Part shown: positions 38,131 through 47,358 of the stretch, piece by piece | Position numbering within the stretch: the first letter of the stretch is position 1 | Layout of the letters: each line of letters opens with the position of its first letter | Assembly (NCBI GenBank): GCA_947497475.1 | Contig: CANMGS010000002.1 | Coordinates: forward strand, 682,001-746,000 | Length of the DNA stretch: 64,000 bases | Direction: 5' to 3' | Source: an uncultured Amylibacter sp. | GTDB taxonomy: Bacteria; Pseudomonadota; Alphaproteobacteria; Rhodobacterales; Rhodobacteraceae | Notes under the pieces: model-generated | What the model was told of the DNA's origin: nothing | The model's input: only the letters and a program-made list of their open reading frames with translations | Database searches by the model: none | Translations under genes and position numbers: made by a program

Positions 38131-38179
38131 AGTCAAAGCCAAGGTACTATCATAAGAAAAACAACGGGTTCTTAGCAGT

Positions 38180-38578
38180 ATGGGTAAAAATTCAGACCTT
38201 TTCTTTCGCGTACGTGAAAACGGTGCGGCGGTTTTCCGTATAGACACTGAAAATCGTCAACGTCGCCTTGAATTGCAACAAATTGCTGTTGCAAATATTC
38301 GCAATGGTCAGATTAAACCGCAAGGCGAACACTCTCCGACGGCTGCTGAACGCAATGACATTGATGCATGGATAGTCGAGCGCCGTAAGCTATTGGCTGT
38401 ACGTAAGGTTGACGACATTAAACGTGCCGTGGATCACTTAAATGACACGGCGCAATGGGTTCAATCAGACGCAACTGACGAGCAAATTGATGAATTTGCG
38501 GATGATCTATTGATGGCAATGCATGATTTGCGCACAGTTCTGGTGCGTAAAAAATCCAATATGCTTATAAAAAAGTAA
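38180..38578 (+). CDS. Conserved hypothetical cytoplasmic protein
   Basis: 132 aa, charged and mostly helical, with no signal or membrane span (SDLFFRVRENGAAVFRIDTENRQ at the start). No known domain is recognised. It is compact, with normal coding character, and lies 49 bp after the aminotransferase on the same strand. It ends one base from the convergent Lrp gene. Confidence 0.75.
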   Translation: MGKNSDLFFRVRENGAAVFRIDTENRQRRLELQQIAVANIRNGQIKPQGEHSPTAAERNDIDAWIVERRKLLAVRKVDDIKRAVDHLNDTAQWVQSDATDEQIDEFADDLLMAMHDLRTVLVRKKSNMLIKK

Positions 38579-39040
38579 TCATACAGGTAGAATCGTCGTC
38601 GTTTTGATTTCTTCCATTGATAATAATGCAGTCACATTGAATATCCGAACATCATCTATCATCGCTTGATAGAACGCATCATAAGCTTTGGCATTTTTCA
38701 CACGGACTTTTAATATATAATCAATATCGCCCGCCAAACGGTGTGCTTCTAACACTTCTGGCCGCTCCATAAGAACCTTAAGAAACTTATCTTGCCACTC
38801 TTTTTCATGTTCAGACGTGCGCACAAGCACAAAGAAGCAAGCTTCTAGCCCAAGCTTTTCAGGATCAAGAATAGCTGTATTTGATTTAATCAAGCCAGAA
38901 TCGCGAAATTTACGAATTCGGTTCCATACAGGCGTCTTAGAAGCCCCTACTTTCTTGGCAATCTCATCAAGACTTTGTGAGGCATCTGATTGTAGCTCCA
39001 TAAGAATTTTTCGATCAATCGCATCTAATTGGTCTGCCAT
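38579..39040 (-). CDS. Lrp/AsnC family transcriptional regulator
   Basis: 153 aa. N-terminal helix-turn-helix (AIDRKILMELQSDASQSLDEIAKKVGASKTPVWNRIRK) and C-terminal RAM ligand domain (EACFFVLVRTSEHEKEW, VLEAHRLAGDIDYILKVRV). It is divergent from cysG with a 150-bp intergenic region. Members at this position may control the sulfur assimilation operon in response to an amino acid such as cysteine, which is an inference from orientation only. Confidence 0.92.
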   Translation of the reverse strand: MADQLDAIDRKILMELQSDASQSLDEIAKKVGASKTPVWNRIRKFRDSGLIKSNTAILDPEKLGLEACFFVLVRTSEHEKEWQDKFLKVLMERPEVLEAHRLAGDIDYILKVRVKNAKAYDAFYQAMIDDVRIFNVTALLSMEEIKTTTILPV

Positions 39041-39190
39041 TCTGTTTTTTCCTTCAAATCGAAACGATTTATTCTTTTAACTCACCAAAGCAGAACAAAT
39101 TTTCTAATTTATATTTATACACCCTATGATATAGGAATTTTATTCTAATAACGCTATATATTCAGAAAGCCAACCCGAAAGGAACAAGCC

Positions 39191-40588
39191 ATGCGCCATT
39201 TTCCGATCTTTATGAACCTCGCTGGTAGACGCGTTATTGTGTCTGGTGCAGGTGAATGCGCGGTTGCAAAATTACGTCTTCTTTTAAAGACCGAAGCCCA
39301 TATTACAGTCATTGGTACGGAACCACACACTGAGGTTCTAAAATGGGCTGGTAACAAGCAGATCACTTATTTTAATCGCCCTATGAAAGAAGGCGACGCA
39401 TTATGTGCCTCTCTTGTATACGGTGCCAACGAAGACGCTGTTGAAGATAAACGCGTGACCGACATTGGCCGCGAAGCTGGTGCATTGATCAATATTGTCG
39501 ATAACTTAGAAGACAGCCAATTCATCACTCCTGCCATTGTTGACCGTGATCCTGTTACAGTTGCGATTGGAACTGAGGGCGCTGCTCCAGTACTTGCACG
39601 TAAAATCAAACAGCAGCTCGAAGAAAGCTTACCAGAACAATTGGGCATCCTTGCGCGTATTGGTCAAGCATTCCGTCCTGTTGCCGATCAAATTCCTATG
39701 GGGCGTCGTCGCCGTGATTTCTGGTCAAAATTCTACTTCAAACGCGGACCTTTGGCATTGGCGAATGGCGGCAAGCCTGCTGTAGAAGAAGAACTTGATG
39801 CTCTTTTAAGCCAGACCCTATCAACAGCAGCTGAAAAAGGCCGTGTTTGGTTGATGGGTGCAGGTCCAGGTGATGCGGAACTTTTGACATTAAAAGCGCG
39901 TAATCTTTTACACGAAGCAGATGTTGTGATCCATGACCAGTTGGTTTCAAAACCAGTATTGGAATTGGCACGTCGCGAAGCGATAGTAATAGAAACTGGT
40001 AAAAAGGGTTTTGGCCCTTCTTGGAAACAAGATGATATCAACGCTTTAATGATCAAACATGCTGCACTTGGCCACCATGTTGTGCGTCTAAAATCTGGCG
40101 ATCCAGTGATCTATGGCCGTTTGGATGAAGAAATGGATGCCCTAACAGATGCAGGCATTCCTTTTAATATCGTTCCAGGTATCACAGCAGCATCCGCAGC
40201 TGCAGCAAGTATTGGTCAATCGCTTACAAAACGTGGTCGTAACTCATCACTTCGTATCCTAACGGGTCATGATGTTGATGGATTTGCTGATCATGATTGG
40301 AAAGAACTAGCGAAATCTGGTTCGACTGCCGTAATTTACATGGGCAAACGTGCCTCTACTTATTTACGTGGCCGCCTAATGATGTTTGGCGCTTCAGAAA
40401 ACACCCCGATCACGATCGTTGAAAACGCATCGCGACCAGATCAAAGAATACTGTCCACCACCCTATTGGGTTTGCCTGATGTAATCAGCAAAGCAGATGT
40501 TGATGGCCCTGCTGTCATCCTACTTGGCCTATCACCACGTGCAGCAATGGACGAAATTGAAACACTTGAAGAAACGGAATTGGCATAA
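39191..40588 (+). CDS. cysG: Siroheme synthase CysG
   Basis: 465 aa. An N-terminal NAD-dependent precorrin-2 dehydrogenase/ferrochelatase half (about 1-200; GRRVIVSGAGECAVAKLRLL) is followed by a C-terminal SAM uroporphyrinogen III methyltransferase half (about 215-455; VWLMGAGPGDAELLTLKARNLLHEADVV, VVRLKSGDPVIYGRLDEE, NIVPGITAASAAAASIG). It makes siroheme, the cofactor of the sulfite reductase encoded two genes later. First gene of the operon, overlapping DUF2849 by one base. Confidence 0.95.
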   Translation: MRHFPIFMNLAGRRVIVSGAGECAVAKLRLLLKTEAHITVIGTEPHTEVLKWAGNKQITYFNRPMKEGDALCASLVYGANEDAVEDKRVTDIGREAGALINIVDNLEDSQFITPAIVDRDPVTVAIGTEGAAPVLARKIKQQLEESLPEQLGILARIGQAFRPVADQIPMGRRRRDFWSKFYFKRGPLALANGGKPAVEEELDALLSQTLSTAAEKGRVWLMGAGPGDAELLTLKARNLLHEADVVIHDQLVSKPVLELARREAIVIETGKKGFGPSWKQDDINALMIKHAALGHHVVRLKSGDPVIYGRLDEEMDALTDAGIPFNIVPGITAASAAAASIGQSLTKRGRNSSLRILTGHDVDGFADHDWKELAKSGSTAVIYMGKRASTYLRGRLMMFGASENTPITIVENASRPDQRILSTTLLGLPDVISKADVDGPAVILLGLSPRAAMDEIETLEETELA

Positions 40589-40887
40589 TGGCTCGTGCAT
40601 TTACACCTAAAGTTCTAACAGCAAACCGTCTTTTGGAAGGTGATGTAATTTATTACAGCGCAAACGGTGATTGGGTCACATCCCATGATGATGCCCTTTA
40701 TCTGACAGATGAAGTGCAGGCGAACGAGCTGTTGGCAGCATGTGGCAAACTTTCCAAATATTTGGTTGGCGCTTATTTGGCCGATGCCGCTTTGGAAGAT
40801 GGCAAACCAGTCCCTACTCATTTCCGCGAAGAATTTCGCACCCGTGGTCCTTCAAATTACCACCACGGCAAGCAAGCAGAGGTATAA
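40588..40887 (+). CDS. DUF2849 protein of sulfite reductase operon
   Basis: 99 aa, DUF2849: KVLTANRLLEGDVIYYSANG then LTDEVQANELLAA. It is a small soluble protein always found between siroheme synthase and the ferredoxin-type sulfite reductase in alphaproteobacteria; biochemical function unknown. The start overlaps the cysG stop by one base and cysI starts 3 bp after it, so an accessory role in reductase function or siroheme delivery is plausible. Confidence 0.9.
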   Translation: MARAFTPKVLTANRLLEGDVIYYSANGDWVTSHDDALYLTDEVQANELLAACGKLSKYLVGAYLADAALEDGKPVPTHFREEFRTRGPSNYHHGKQAEV

Positions 40888-40890
40888 CCC

Positions 40891-42558
40891 ATGTACAGCT
40901 ATAACGAATTTGACAAAGATTTCATCCAAACACGTGTGAAACAATTCCGTTCTCAAGTAGAACGTCGTGTTGATGGCAGCTTAACAGAAGACGAATTTAA
41001 ACCATTGCGTTTGATGAATGGTCTCTATTTGCAATTGCACGCTTATATGCTGCGCGTTGCGATCCCATATGGCACGCTGAATTCACAAAAAATGCATGTC
41101 TTGGCTGATGTGGCGGATAAGTGGGATAAAGGTTACGGCCACTTCACCACACGCCAAAACATCCAATACAACTGGCCAAAACTAAAAGACGTGCCAGATA
41201 TGTTGCAAGCTTTGGCGGACGTGGAAATGCACGCTATTCAAACATCAGGCAACTGTATCCGTAACGTGACAGCAGACCATTTTTCTGGTGCTGCTAAGGA
41301 TGAGATCGAAGATCCGCGCCCAACTGCTGAGTTGTTGCGCCAATGGTCTACAGATCACCCGGAATTCGCATTCTTGGGTCGTAAATTCAAATTCGCCGTC
41401 ACAGGCTCTGAAACAGATCGTGCTGTGATCAAGGCACATGATGTAGGTATTCAAGTTGTTAAGAATGCTGCGGGCGAGATTGGTTATAAAGTACTTGTCG
41501 GTGGCGGTTTGGGCCGTACACCAATGATTGGTAAAGTTTTACGTGAGTTCCTTCCTCGTGAAGACTTACTGCCATATTCAGAAGCAATCATGCAGGTTTA
41601 TAATGCTCTTGGTCGCCGTGACAATAAATACAAAGCACGGATTAAGATCACCGTGCATGAAAACGGCATCGATAAAATCCGCGAATTGGTCGAAGAACGC
41701 TTCATCATCCAACGCGAAGCTTTTGGTGGCTATGATCAAGAGTTGTTCAAAGACATCAAAGCGGCGTTTGCTGCACCGGATTATCTCAATGCGCCAACAA
41801 CAGCGTTTGATGATGCCCTGAGCAGCGACCCTATTTTCCGTTCGTTTGCGGATACAAACCTCTTTGAACACCGCAATCCTGACTATGCAATCGTTTCGAT
41901 CAGCATCAAGAAGCACGGTCAAACACCGGGTGATGCCACATCAGAACAAATGCGCGTTATGGCCGACTTGGCCAAAGAATACGCACATGACGAATTGCGC
42001 ATCAGCCACGAGCAAAACGTGATCCTGCCGCATGTGCATAAATCGCATATCCCTGCGATCCATGCCAAATTGCGTGAACATGGTTTGGCAACAGCCAATA
42101 TTGGCCTGATCTCTGATATCATCGCTTGCCCCGGTATGGATTACTGTGCGCTTGCAACTGCGCGTTCTATTCCTATCGCACAACAAATTGCGACGCGTTT
42201 TGACGAGTTGAAGTTAGAGCATGATATTGGTGAGCTAAAAATCAAAATCTCTGGTTGTATCAACGCCTGTGGTCACCACCACGTGGGCCACATCGGTATC
42301 CTTGGTTTGGATAAAGCTGGTGTTGAAAGCTACCAAATCACTTTGGGTGGCGACGGTTCTGAAAATGCTGCGATTGGTGAACGTGCTGGCCCTGGTTTTT
42401 CTTACACAGAAATCGTGCCTGCAATTGAACGCTTGATCGGCGCTTACTTAGAAGTGCGCGACAGCAAAAACGAAACATTTCTTGAAACGTATCGCCGTTT
42501 GGGATCAGCACCGTTTAAAGCGGCGCTTTATCCTGAAACGCGCGTAGCTGCGGAGTAA
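40891..42558 (+). CDS. cysI: Ferredoxin-type nitrite/sulfite reductase
   Basis: 555 aa, hemoprotein reductase with two siroheme-reductase halves. Siroheme/[4Fe-4S] cysteines are in ACPGMDYCALATARS and SGCINACGHHHVGHIG, and the active-site arginine region is GHFTTRQNIQYNWP. It reduces sulfite to sulfide with six electrons. Gene context (cysG, cysH, fpr) makes sulfite rather than nitrite the likely substrate. Electrons probably come from ferredoxin or flavodoxin reduced by the FNR encoded downstream. Confidence 0.92.
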   Translation: MYSYNEFDKDFIQTRVKQFRSQVERRVDGSLTEDEFKPLRLMNGLYLQLHAYMLRVAIPYGTLNSQKMHVLADVADKWDKGYGHFTTRQNIQYNWPKLKDVPDMLQALADVEMHAIQTSGNCIRNVTADHFSGAAKDEIEDPRPTAELLRQWSTDHPEFAFLGRKFKFAVTGSETDRAVIKAHDVGIQVVKNAAGEIGYKVLVGGGLGRTPMIGKVLREFLPREDLLPYSEAIMQVYNALGRRDNKYKARIKITVHENGIDKIRELVEERFIIQREAFGGYDQELFKDIKAAFAAPDYLNAPTTAFDDALSSDPIFRSFADTNLFEHRNPDYAIVSISIKKHGQTPGDATSEQMRVMADLAKEYAHDELRISHEQNVILPHVHKSHIPAIHAKLREHGLATANIGLISDIIACPGMDYCALATARSIPIAQQIATRFDELKLEHDIGELKIKISGCINACGHHHVGHIGILGLDKAGVESYQITLGGDGSENAAIGERAGPGFSYTEIVPAIERLIGAYLEVRDSKNETFLETYRRLGSAPFKAALYPETRVAAE

Positions 42559-42563
42559 ATATT

Positions 42564-43304
42564 ATGCCTTTTGAAATTTCGAATATTTCGATTGATGAAC
42601 GCGTTCAAATGCTAAACGGATATTACCGCCACCACGCGGCAATCCCTGTTTTGCGTCATGCTTTGAACGATCCAATTGTGGGTGATGTGGCTTTGGTGTC
42701 TTCTTTTGGCGCTGAATCTGTTGTGTTGCTGCAAATGGTATCACTTATCAAACCTGAAACACCTGTATTGTTCATTGATACGGAAATGTTGTTTCCAGAA
42801 ACACTTGAGTATCAAGTTGAGCTTTCTGAAAAGCTTGGCCTGAAAGATGTGCGCGTGATCAAAGCGGATGAAACGGCAATCGCTGAACGCGATCCATCTG
42901 GTACATTACACAAGTCTAACCCTGATGCATGTTGTGCCCTGCGCAAATCAGAGCCTCTTGAAAAAGCATTGGGCGGTTTTGATGCGTGGATTACAGGTCG
43001 TAAGCGTTTCCAATCTGGTCAACGTGCTGAACTGACGTTGTTTGAAAACGAAAATGATCGTCGTATCAAAATCAACCCATTAAGCCATTGGCGTAAAGGG
43101 GATGTGCGCGATTATATCGTTGATAATGATCTGCCGCGCCATCCACTGGTTGCTAAAAACTACCTATCTCTTGGTTGTGCTCCATGTACCAGCCCTGTTA
43201 AAGACGGCGAAAATGAACGCTCTGGCCGTTGGCGTGGGGTTGAAAAAACAGAATGTGGTATCCATTTCGAAAATGGCACTGCAACACGTATGGATACGGA
43301 ATAA
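42564..43304 (+). CDS. cysH: Adenylyl-sulfate reductase (Fe-S type CysH)
   Basis: 246 aa. PP-loop-type core (VALVSSFGAESVVLLQMV, LFIDTEMLFPETLEY) and the catalytic cysteine in TECGIHF. A CC pair (DACCALRKSEPL) plus a CAPC pair (LGCAPCTSPV) supply the [4Fe-4S] ligands that mark the APS-reducing rather than the PAPS-reducing type. It therefore reduces APS to sulfite using thioredoxin. It directly precedes DUF934 in the operon. Confidence 0.93.
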   Translation: MPFEISNISIDERVQMLNGYYRHHAAIPVLRHALNDPIVGDVALVSSFGAESVVLLQMVSLIKPETPVLFIDTEMLFPETLEYQVELSEKLGLKDVRVIKADETAIAERDPSGTLHKSNPDACCALRKSEPLEKALGGFDAWITGRKRFQSGQRAELTLFENENDRRIKINPLSHWRKGDVRDYIVDNDLPRHPLVAKNYLSLGCAPCTSPVKDGENERSGRWRGVEKTECGIHFENGTATRMDTE

Positions 43305-43308
43305 GCCT

Positions 43309-43740
43309 ATGACACAACTTATCAATGATAACGGCTTTGTTGCCGATGATTGGGAGCATGGTTTTCGTGATTGGGAAGGTGTGACATCTTCTTCTTACGG
43401 TGCTGATGCTGGTTATGGCTTGGATGTTCCAAACACTGTGGGTGCTGAACAGATTAAACCGTATTTCAATCAGGCCGCTGTTATTCGTATCGATTTCCCT
43501 TCTTCTGCAGATGGACGCGGTTTTTCAATCGCGCGCCATTTGCGCATGCTGGGCTATACAGGCCGCATTCGTGCGCATGGCCACGTCTTGGCAGATCAAT
43601 ACGCAATGGCGCGCCGTTGTGGTTTTGACGAAGTCGAAATTTCCGATGAGCTAGCAAAACGCCAGCCCGAAGATCAATGGCAGTTCCGTGCAGATTGGAA
43701 AGCCCATGATTACCAATCCCGTATGCGCCAAAAAGCGTAA
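43309..43740 (+). CDS. DUF934 protein of sulfur assimilation operon
   Basis: The track ORF begins inside cysH (43102); ATG at 43309 (MTQLINDNGFVADDWEHGFRD) is chosen because it starts 4 bp after the cysH stop and gives a typical DUF934 protein of 143 aa. Conserved segment VIRIDFPSSADGRGFSIARHLR, then HVLADQYAMARRCGFDEVEI. Members accompany siroheme-type reductases; the role is unknown, perhaps in reductase maturation. Confidence 0.9.
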   Translation: MTQLINDNGFVADDWEHGFRDWEGVTSSSYGADAGYGLDVPNTVGAEQIKPYFNQAAVIRIDFPSSADGRGFSIARHLRMLGYTGRIRAHGHVLADQYAMARRCGFDEVEISDELAKRQPEDQWQFRADWKAHDYQSRMRQKA

Positions 43741-43789
43741 ACTTGAACTCTCTATAACCTCCCTATAGACACTCCCGAAAGTTAGACCC

Positions 43790-44620
43790 ATGACAGAGCA
43801 ATCAGCTGTGACAACAGAAAAAGCAAAACCAGTGCTACCAGATGCACAAACAGTAACATCCGTTCAACATTATACGGATCGTCTGTTTTCTTTCCGCGTA
43901 ACACGCCCACAGTCTTTACGTTTCCGCTCAGGCGAATTCGTTATGATCGGCCTTATGGGCGATCCAGATCCGAATACGGGCAAACAAAAACCATTGCTAC
44001 GCGCCTACTCTATCGCATCTCCATCATGGGATGAGGAGTTGGAATTCTATTCAATCAAAGTCCAAGACGGTCCTTTGACATCTAAATTGCAAAACATCCA
44101 AGTGGGTGATGAAGTGATTGTACGTCCAAAACCAGTGGGTACATTGGTATTGGATGCGTTACTGCCAGCCAAGCGCATTTATTTCATCGCAACAGGTACA
44201 GGTATTGCCCCATTCGCATCTTTGATGCGCGATCCTGATTTGTATGAGCGTTATGACGAAGTCATCATGTGCCACACATGCCGCGAAGTAGACGAGCTAA
44301 AATATGGTGCTGATTTGGTAGCATCCTTGGCTGATGATCCGCTGATTGGCGAGTTTGTAGGGGATAAATTAAAGTATTACCCAACAACAACACGTGACGA
44401 GAGCCCAAAGATGGGTCGTATTACAACGCTCTTAAAAGACGGTACCGTAGCCAAAGACCTTGGCCTACCGCCATTAAACCCAGAAACAGACCGTTTGATG
44501 GTTTGTGGTTCAATGGGTCTGAATACCGACATTAAAGAGATTTGTGAGGCTGCTGGCCTGACAGAAGGCTCTAACAGTGCCCCTGCTGAATTCGTAGTGG
44601 AAAAGGCCTTTGTAGGCTAA
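43790..44620 (+). CDS. fpr: Ferredoxin-NADP reductase
   Basis: 276 aa. FAD-binding domain (LRAYSIASPSWDEELEFYS, KVQDGPLTSKLQ), NADP-binding domain (FIATGTGIAPFASLMRDPD, VMCHTCREVDEL as read near 165) and the C-terminal EFVVEKAFVG, the E-x-A-F ending of the bacterial type. It supplies reduced ferredoxin or flavodoxin to the sulfite reductase encoded upstream. It lies 49 bp after DUF934 and is the last gene before a strong terminator. Confidence 0.94.
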   Translation: MTEQSAVTTEKAKPVLPDAQTVTSVQHYTDRLFSFRVTRPQSLRFRSGEFVMIGLMGDPDPNTGKQKPLLRAYSIASPSWDEELEFYSIKVQDGPLTSKLQNIQVGDEVIVRPKPVGTLVLDALLPAKRIYFIATGTGIAPFASLMRDPDLYERYDEVIMCHTCREVDELKYGADLVASLADDPLIGEFVGDKLKYYPTTTRDESPKMGRITTLLKDGTVAKDLGLPPLNPETDRLMVCGSMGLNTDIKEICEAAGLTEGSNSAPAEFVVEKAFVG

Positions 44621-44641
44621 ACTGTAACAAAACTTATTAAG

Positions 44642-44667
44642 AAAGGCTGGTTTTTCCAGCCTTTTTT
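44642..44667 (+). terminator. Terminator of the sulfur assimilation operon
   Basis: AAAGGCTGG-TTTTT-CCAGCCTTTTTTG: an 8-9 bp stem followed by a T-run, 22 bp after the fpr stop. Confidence 0.93.
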
Positions 44668-44712
44668 GCGTTTTAGGCGGTTAAATGTTACATTTCCTGA
44701 ACTACATGTTAT

Positions 44713-44726
44713 TCACATCGATGTGA
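44713..44726. promoter_or_regulatory. 14-bp palindrome upstream of bufferin operon
   Basis: TCACATCGATGTGA is a perfect palindrome lying 85 bp before the bufferin ATG, between the fpr terminator and the gene. Its symmetry fits a dimeric regulator site. No known consensus was matched by eye; position alone links it to the operon. Confidence 0.45.
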
Positions 44727-44811
44727 GTGGCGCGTTAGACATTTATTTTGTTAAGTCTTAGTCATCGCAAAGAAGCGAACAGTATTAACAGACCCTTCAA
44801 GGAGACATACA

Positions 44812-45114
44812 ATGTCAAATACAGTAAAAACTTTGGTTGTAGCATCAGCAGTTGCAGCAGCACTAACAGCGCAAACAACTTCAGCTTCTGCAGCTGGCAA
44901 AGAAAAATGCTACGGCGTTGCTCTTGCTGGTGAAAACGGCTGTGCAGCTGGTCCAGGTACATCATGTGCAGGTACATCTAAAGTAGATTACCAAGGTAAT
45001 GCATGGTCATTGGTTGCTAAAGGCACATGTGAAGGTATCGAACTACCAGCACTTGCAGACGGCACACCACGTAAAGGTTCTTTAGAAGAACTAACACGCG
45101 ACATCCCTGCATAA
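44812..45114 (+). CDS. bufA: BufA-type bufferin precursor (DUF2282)
   Basis: 100 aa. A signal peptide ([19 protein letters not shown]) precedes a mature part of about 72 residues with four cysteines at 33, 44, 52 and 73 ([27 protein letters not shown]), the DUF2282/bufferin pattern. Bufferins are periplasmic peptides whose central cysteines are modified by the DUF692 enzyme so they can bind copper. AAGGAG lies before the ATG. It is the first gene of an operon with bufB, bufC and a DoxX gene. A local sigma/anti-sigma pair, which accompanies some homologous operons, is not seen. Confidence 0.88.
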   Translation: MSNTVKTLVVASAVAAALTAQTTSASAAGKEKCYGVALAGENGCAAGPGTSCAGTSKVDYQGNAWSLVAKGTCEGIELPALADGTPRKGSLEELTRDIPA

Positions 45115-45176
45115 ATTTAAGTCTTTTGGGTGTGGCAGAAAACCTGCCACACCTATCCTGAATAGGAGTTTTCACA

Positions 45177-46049
45177 ATGCTAGATCAAAGCTCTTCCAAC
45201 ATCCCTAAAATCCCAAACCGCGCGGGCGTTGGTTATAAAGCACAACATTTGAATGGCATTTTGAAAGACCCTTCTGCGATTGGTTGGATCGAAATCCATG
45301 CTGAAAACTATATGGGTGATGGTGGTCGTCCTATAGCGCAGCTAAAACATCTTCGCGAAATGTACCCCGTTTCTTGCCACGGTGTTGGTTTATCTATCGG
45401 TGCAGAAAGCCCACTGGATGCAGATCACCTTGCACGCCTAAAGCATTTGGTCAGCTGGTTAAACCCTGCTTTGTTTTCTGAACATTTGGCCTGGTCCACA
45501 CATGAAACACATTTTTTAAACGATTTACTTCCTGTGCCTTACACAAAAGCGGTCGTTGACCGTGTCGTTGATCACATCGATCAAGTGCAAGACACCGTTG
45601 GTCGTCGTATGCTACTGGAAAACCCATCCACATATTGCGCTTTTGAAGAAAGCGATATGTCTGAAATTGATTTCCTATCAGAAGTCGCATCACGTACAGG
45701 CTGTGGTCTGTTGTTGGATGTTAACAATGTATTCATCTCCGCAACCAATCAACAATACTCCCCAGAGGCCTATATTGATGCTTATCCTTTAGAGCACGTT
45801 GGTGAAATCCATTTAGGTGGGCATGAAGAGGATGCTGACGATCATGGCGAAACACTGTTAATCGACAGCCATTCGCGCCAAGTCGTTGATCCAGTTTGGG
45901 AATTATATAAATACACCCTAAAACAATCTGGCCCACGCCCAACATTGATTGAATGGGATAATGATATTCCAAGCTGGGATGTTCTGGCCAACGAAGCTCG
46001 CCTTGCAGATGATTTGCTGGCAAACGCGCAGTTGGTCGCAGCAGAATGA
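45177..46049 (+). CDS. bufB: BufB multinuclear iron oxidase (DUF692)
   Basis: 290 aa, DUF692/MNIO family with a TIM-barrel. Expected metal ligands are visible in IEIHAENYM, VSCHGVGLSIG, SEHLAWS, LLENPSTY, LLDVNNVFIS, IHLGGHEED and IDSHSR. MNIO enzymes use an iron centre and O2 to convert cysteines of a precursor peptide into oxidised heterocycles; here the likely substrate is the BufA peptide encoded 62 bp upstream. It overlaps bufC by 4 bp, coupling it to its partner. Confidence 0.92.
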   Translation: MLDQSSSNIPKIPNRAGVGYKAQHLNGILKDPSAIGWIEIHAENYMGDGGRPIAQLKHLREMYPVSCHGVGLSIGAESPLDADHLARLKHLVSWLNPALFSEHLAWSTHETHFLNDLLPVPYTKAVVDRVVDHIDQVQDTVGRRMLLENPSTYCAFEESDMSEIDFLSEVASRTGCGLLLDVNNVFISATNQQYSPEAYIDAYPLEHVGEIHLGGHEEDADDHGETLLIDSHSRQVVDPVWELYKYTLKQSGPRPTLIEWDNDIPSWDVLANEARLADDLLANAQLVAAE

Positions 46050-46792
46050 CCGTAAATCAAACAGATTTCACAGCCGCCTTACTTAATGCAGACTTGGCGA
46101 TACCATCAGGCATGGTTGACTATCAAGGCCGCCCTGCAGGGAAACGCTTTGATGTGTACCGCAATAATGTCGTGGTTAGCCTGATTGATGCTATGGAGAC
46201 AGCCTTTCCAGCTATACATAAACTGGTTGGCGATGAGTTTTTTAAAGCGATGGCGGGTATTTATGTTCGCGCGTACCCGCCCACCACACCGATGATGATG
46301 TTTTATGGTGAAGCCTTCCCAGAATTCCTAGAAAGCTTTGAACACGTACAGCAGCTTCCATATTTGGCGGATGTCGCACGTCTGGAACTACAGCGCCGCA
46401 GCAGCTATCACGCAGCTGACAGTACAGCAATCTCTCCAGAAGATTTGGGTGCGATTTCACCTGATGACCTGATGAATGTAAAATTAAAATTGTCGCCAGC
46501 ATTACGTATGCTTCAATCGCCATATCCAGTTCTTTCCATTTGGAATATGAATATGGTCGAAGGCGCTCCGCAACCAGAACCTGTTGAACAAACTGTTTTA
46601 CTATTCCGTCCAGAATTAGACGTAGATATGGTTGAAATAAATGATGCAACACATTGTTTTATATCAAAACTAAAGAATAACACCTTAGGCGCTTCTTATG
46701 AAGAAGCCCTAAGTTTAGATGAAACTTTTGATCTAGGCCAAGCGCTTGGGTTACTACTGACACACCAACTGATCACACAGCTAAACGTATAA
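46046..46792 (+). CDS. bufC: BufC-type partner protein (DUF2063)
   Basis: 248 aa. The N-terminal DUF2063 domain contains FDVYRNNVVVSLIDAMETAFPAIHKLVGDEFF and ARLELQRRSSYHA. In bufferin-type systems this protein works with the MNIO enzyme, probably to present the precursor peptide. The start overlaps the bufB stop (ATGA), so the pair is made together. The C-terminal half is less conserved. Confidence 0.9.
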   Translation: MTVNQTDFTAALLNADLAIPSGMVDYQGRPAGKRFDVYRNNVVVSLIDAMETAFPAIHKLVGDEFFKAMAGIYVRAYPPTTPMMMFYGEAFPEFLESFEHVQQLPYLADVARLELQRRSSYHAADSTAISPEDLGAISPDDLMNVKLKLSPALRMLQSPYPVLSIWNMNMVEGAPQPEPVEQTVLLFRPELDVDMVEINDATHCFISKLKNNTLGASYEEALSLDETFDLGQALGLLLTHQLITQLNV

Positions 46793-46803
46793 AGGGGATG
46801 ATC

Positions 46804-47349
46804 ATGAACGCAATTTTTTCACTATATAATAAGGTGGTAGATCTCATTACGCGCTTGGCGGGTACATGGTTACTACCAACACTCGCACGGTTTGCTTTTA
46901 TAGCAGTATTGCCATTGTTTTTCTGGAAATCCGCTATCACTAAATCAGGCGAAGGCATTCTTGGCTTTTTATCACCTGATGATGGCGCCTATATCCAAAT
47001 GTTCCCAAAAGCATTCGATGCAGTTGGCTATGACAGCAGCGAATTAGGCTTGATTTACACATTAATCGCAATTGCAGGTATCGCAGCAGAATTCTTGCTG
47101 CCCTTATTGATCGCAATTGGTTTATTTACACGACTATCCGCAATCGGCATGATTGGCTTTATTTTCGTAATGTCATTCGTAGATAAGACTGGTCATGGTC
47201 TTGATGCTGCAACATTCGGATCATGGTTCGACCGCTTCCCAGACAGCTTGGTTATGGATCAACGTCTACTATGGATCACATTGCTAATAACAATGATTGT
47301 CAAAGGCGCTGGACCCCTATCATTGGATAAAGTTCTAAAAATTCGCTAA
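46804..47349 (+). CDS. DoxX family membrane protein
   Basis: Start taken at 46804 because AAGGGG is 6 bases before it; the ATG at 46798 directly abuts this site. About 181 aa with four hydrophobic spans (ARFAFIAVLPLFFWKS; TLIAIAGIAAEFLLPLLIAIG; AIGMIGFIFVMSFV; LLWITLLITMIV), the DoxX layout. DoxX genes commonly close bufferin operons, where they may supply redox or membrane functions. A terminator follows directly. Confidence 0.88.
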   Translation: MNAIFSLYNKVVDLITRLAGTWLLPTLARFAFIAVLPLFFWKSAITKSGEGILGFLSPDDGAYIQMFPKAFDAVGYDSSELGLIYTLIAIAGIAAEFLLPLLIAIGLFTRLSAIGMIGFIFVMSFVDKTGHGLDAATFGSWFDRFPDSLVMDQRLLWITLLITMIVKGAGPLSLDKVLKIR

Positions 47350-47358
47350 TAAATTAAG

